A model generated the notes under the pieces. It was given only the letters and a program-made list of their open reading frames with translations, made no database searches and was not told where the DNA came from. The position numbers and the translations under genes are program-made. This document shows positions 63,122 through 64,000 of a DNA stretch of 64,000 bases, one piece after another; position 1 is the first letter of the stretch; each line of letters begins with the position of its first letter. The stretch is from Acanthaster planci (lineage: Eukaryota > Echinodermata > Asteroidea > Valvatida > Acanthasteridae), in contig NW_019091361.1 of assembly GCF_001949145.1 (NCBI RefSeq), positions 3,153,564 through 3,217,563 on the forward strand. Direction: 5' to 3'.

Positions 63122-63318
63122 ATGACCATAACTTCAGTGATAGTCGGGACAGTCGTCACCCAAGTCGTTGGGGCGTTCTGGTACAATGTATTCGCCGAGC
63201 CGTGGATGAGAGGTCTCGGAAAGAAAAGGGAGGACTTCAAGAACACGGACAGTTCTCCGTTCCTTCTGGCGTTCCTGGCCATGTTCGCTCTGTCAGCTTT
63301 CATGTCTGCAACGCTCAG
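63122..63318 (+). CDS. DUF1761 family membrane protein, exon 1
   Basis: This exon encodes residues 1-65 and two bases of Arg66. The start ATG 63122 has a good context (AGCACCATGA) and places the first helix right at the N-terminus, as usual in the family. Helix 1 is about residues 3-22 and carries the family motif GAFWYN. WMRGLGKKREDFKN follows as a polar loop, and helix 2 is about 46-65, FLLAFLAMFALSAFMSATL. The donor is GTATGA at 63319. DUF1761 proteins are small integral membrane proteins found in bacteria and eukaryotes, and no biochemical role is established. The upstream frame is open but unlike the family. Confidence 0.88.
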
Positions 63319-63619
63319 GTATGACGTTACAGTTTACCACGGCTGATTCTTCTCTTAAACCGGTGCTGTGGTTTAGATCCTTAAAGACCATCACAAGACA
63401 GCACAAGACCTCCAGTCTCAATTTAAGTCACGAGCTATTCAAATGAACTGCAGCAAAATATTCTTGTGTTCTTGTTTACCTTGTTATTACTCGGGACTGT
63501 CTAATGAAACTTCGAGTTCTGATCTCAACCACAGCACTATTTTAAATATATTTGCAAGCAAGACTCCATCTACTGATCCTATTTTCAGACTTTATTTTTT
63601 CTCCTTTCTCCTCGGCTAG
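63319..63619 (+). other. Intron of the DUF1761 gene
   Basis: This 301-bp phase-2 intron has donor GTATGA and a pyrimidine-rich acceptor CTCCTTTCTCCTCGGCTAG. It is far shorter than the SK introns. Nothing else was seen in it. Confidence 0.88.
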
Positions 63620-63806
63620 GCCTTTCTTTGGAGTGGTGACTGTGGAGGAGGCCATCCACTTTGCTCTGCGCGTGTCGGTAGCGGGAGCCCTGCTGCAGAT
63701 TCCTCACAGGAGCTTCCAGGGCACAGGCTGGTCTACCTATTTCGTGAATGTCGGTTATGACGCCGTCTGCTTGCTCATTATCTGTGTCATAACTACAATG
63801 CTGTAG
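63620..63806 (+). CDS. DUF1761 family membrane protein, exon 2
   Basis: The first base completes Arg66, and residues 67-127 and the stop TAG at 63804-63806 follow. The peptide starts PFFGVVTVEEAIHFALRVSV, then a third helix (about residues 77-94), a short Gly-rich loop SFQGTGW, and a fourth helix YFVNVGYDAVCLLIICVITT near the end. The joined protein is 127 residues with four predicted helices, the usual size for a complete DUF1761 protein. The Y-x-D pattern in the last helix is typical. The gene reads away from SK and there is no reason to link their functions. Confidence 0.88.
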
Positions 63807-64000
63807 GTAGACTAGACTTCTTACAGCGTTCATTTAGGCCTACTGTTTTTATGTTTAGAGGGTGAATACATGATGGCCAGTAACAGACCATAATGACACG
63901 AAGTCAATTTCAACCAAGCGAGTGGGCCGATATACAACGAGCAAGCAATTTTAAACTTGGCTGAGAAAGAAACAAAGATAGACCTACAAAGGTTAGCCGT
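63807..64000 (+). other. Downstream flank of the DUF1761 gene
   Basis: This is presumed 3' untranslated region and flank. No AATAAA occurs before the window ends, so the polyadenylation site lies outside. Confidence 0.6.

Noticed and set aside
1-64000. CRISPR arrays, operons, or prophage-like modules
   Set aside because: There are no regularly spaced direct repeats and no clustered genes. Introns and spliced exons show that the DNA is eukaryotic nuclear.

Overview
This is a eukaryotic genomic window from a large-intron, AT-rich genome. Protein-coding sequence occurs only as short exons with consensus GT-AG splice sites. The encoded proteins and the repeat types fit a marine invertebrate, and a deuterostome is plausible, but the sequence alone does not fix the species or phylum. 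There is no prokaryotic-style gene organisation, CRISPR array or operon.

The main gene is a plus-strand small-conductance Ca2+-activated K+ channel (SK/KCNN family). Six exons at 13389-13807, 21109-21244, 27017-27127, 28782-28909, 39831-39900 and 51796-52344 join in frame across all five introns. They give 470 residues plus a stop: S3-S5, the pore with the GYGD filter, S6, the calmodulin-binding domain, a C-terminal coiled coil and a glutamine-rich tail. The N-terminus, S1 and S2 were not found and probably lie upstream of the window. A coding-like segment with its own stop and AATAAA at 53787-54084 may be another 3' exon.

The introns and intergenic DNA carry mobile-element remains. These include a decayed mariner-like transposon with DD41D spacing (30875-33236, containing a 776-base assembly gap), several short inverted-repeat elements (4421-4580, 21347-21594, 40646-40895, 52711-53448, possibly 57757-58236), a repeat carrying a degenerate hammerhead-like signature of the kind seen near Penelope-like retroelements (3170-3208 and 26266-26304), and a truncated LINE tail (about 62536-62800).

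At the right edge a second, unrelated plus-strand gene encodes a complete 127-residue DUF1761 family four-helix membrane protein from two exons (63122-63318 and 63620-63806).

I found no convincing new multi-gene system. The most checkable unusual points are an excess of the CRE octamer TGACGTCA (14 exact copies), the hammerhead-like repeat, the possible alternative SK 3' exons, and a 42-bp tandem duplication just upstream of the pore-exon splice acceptor.
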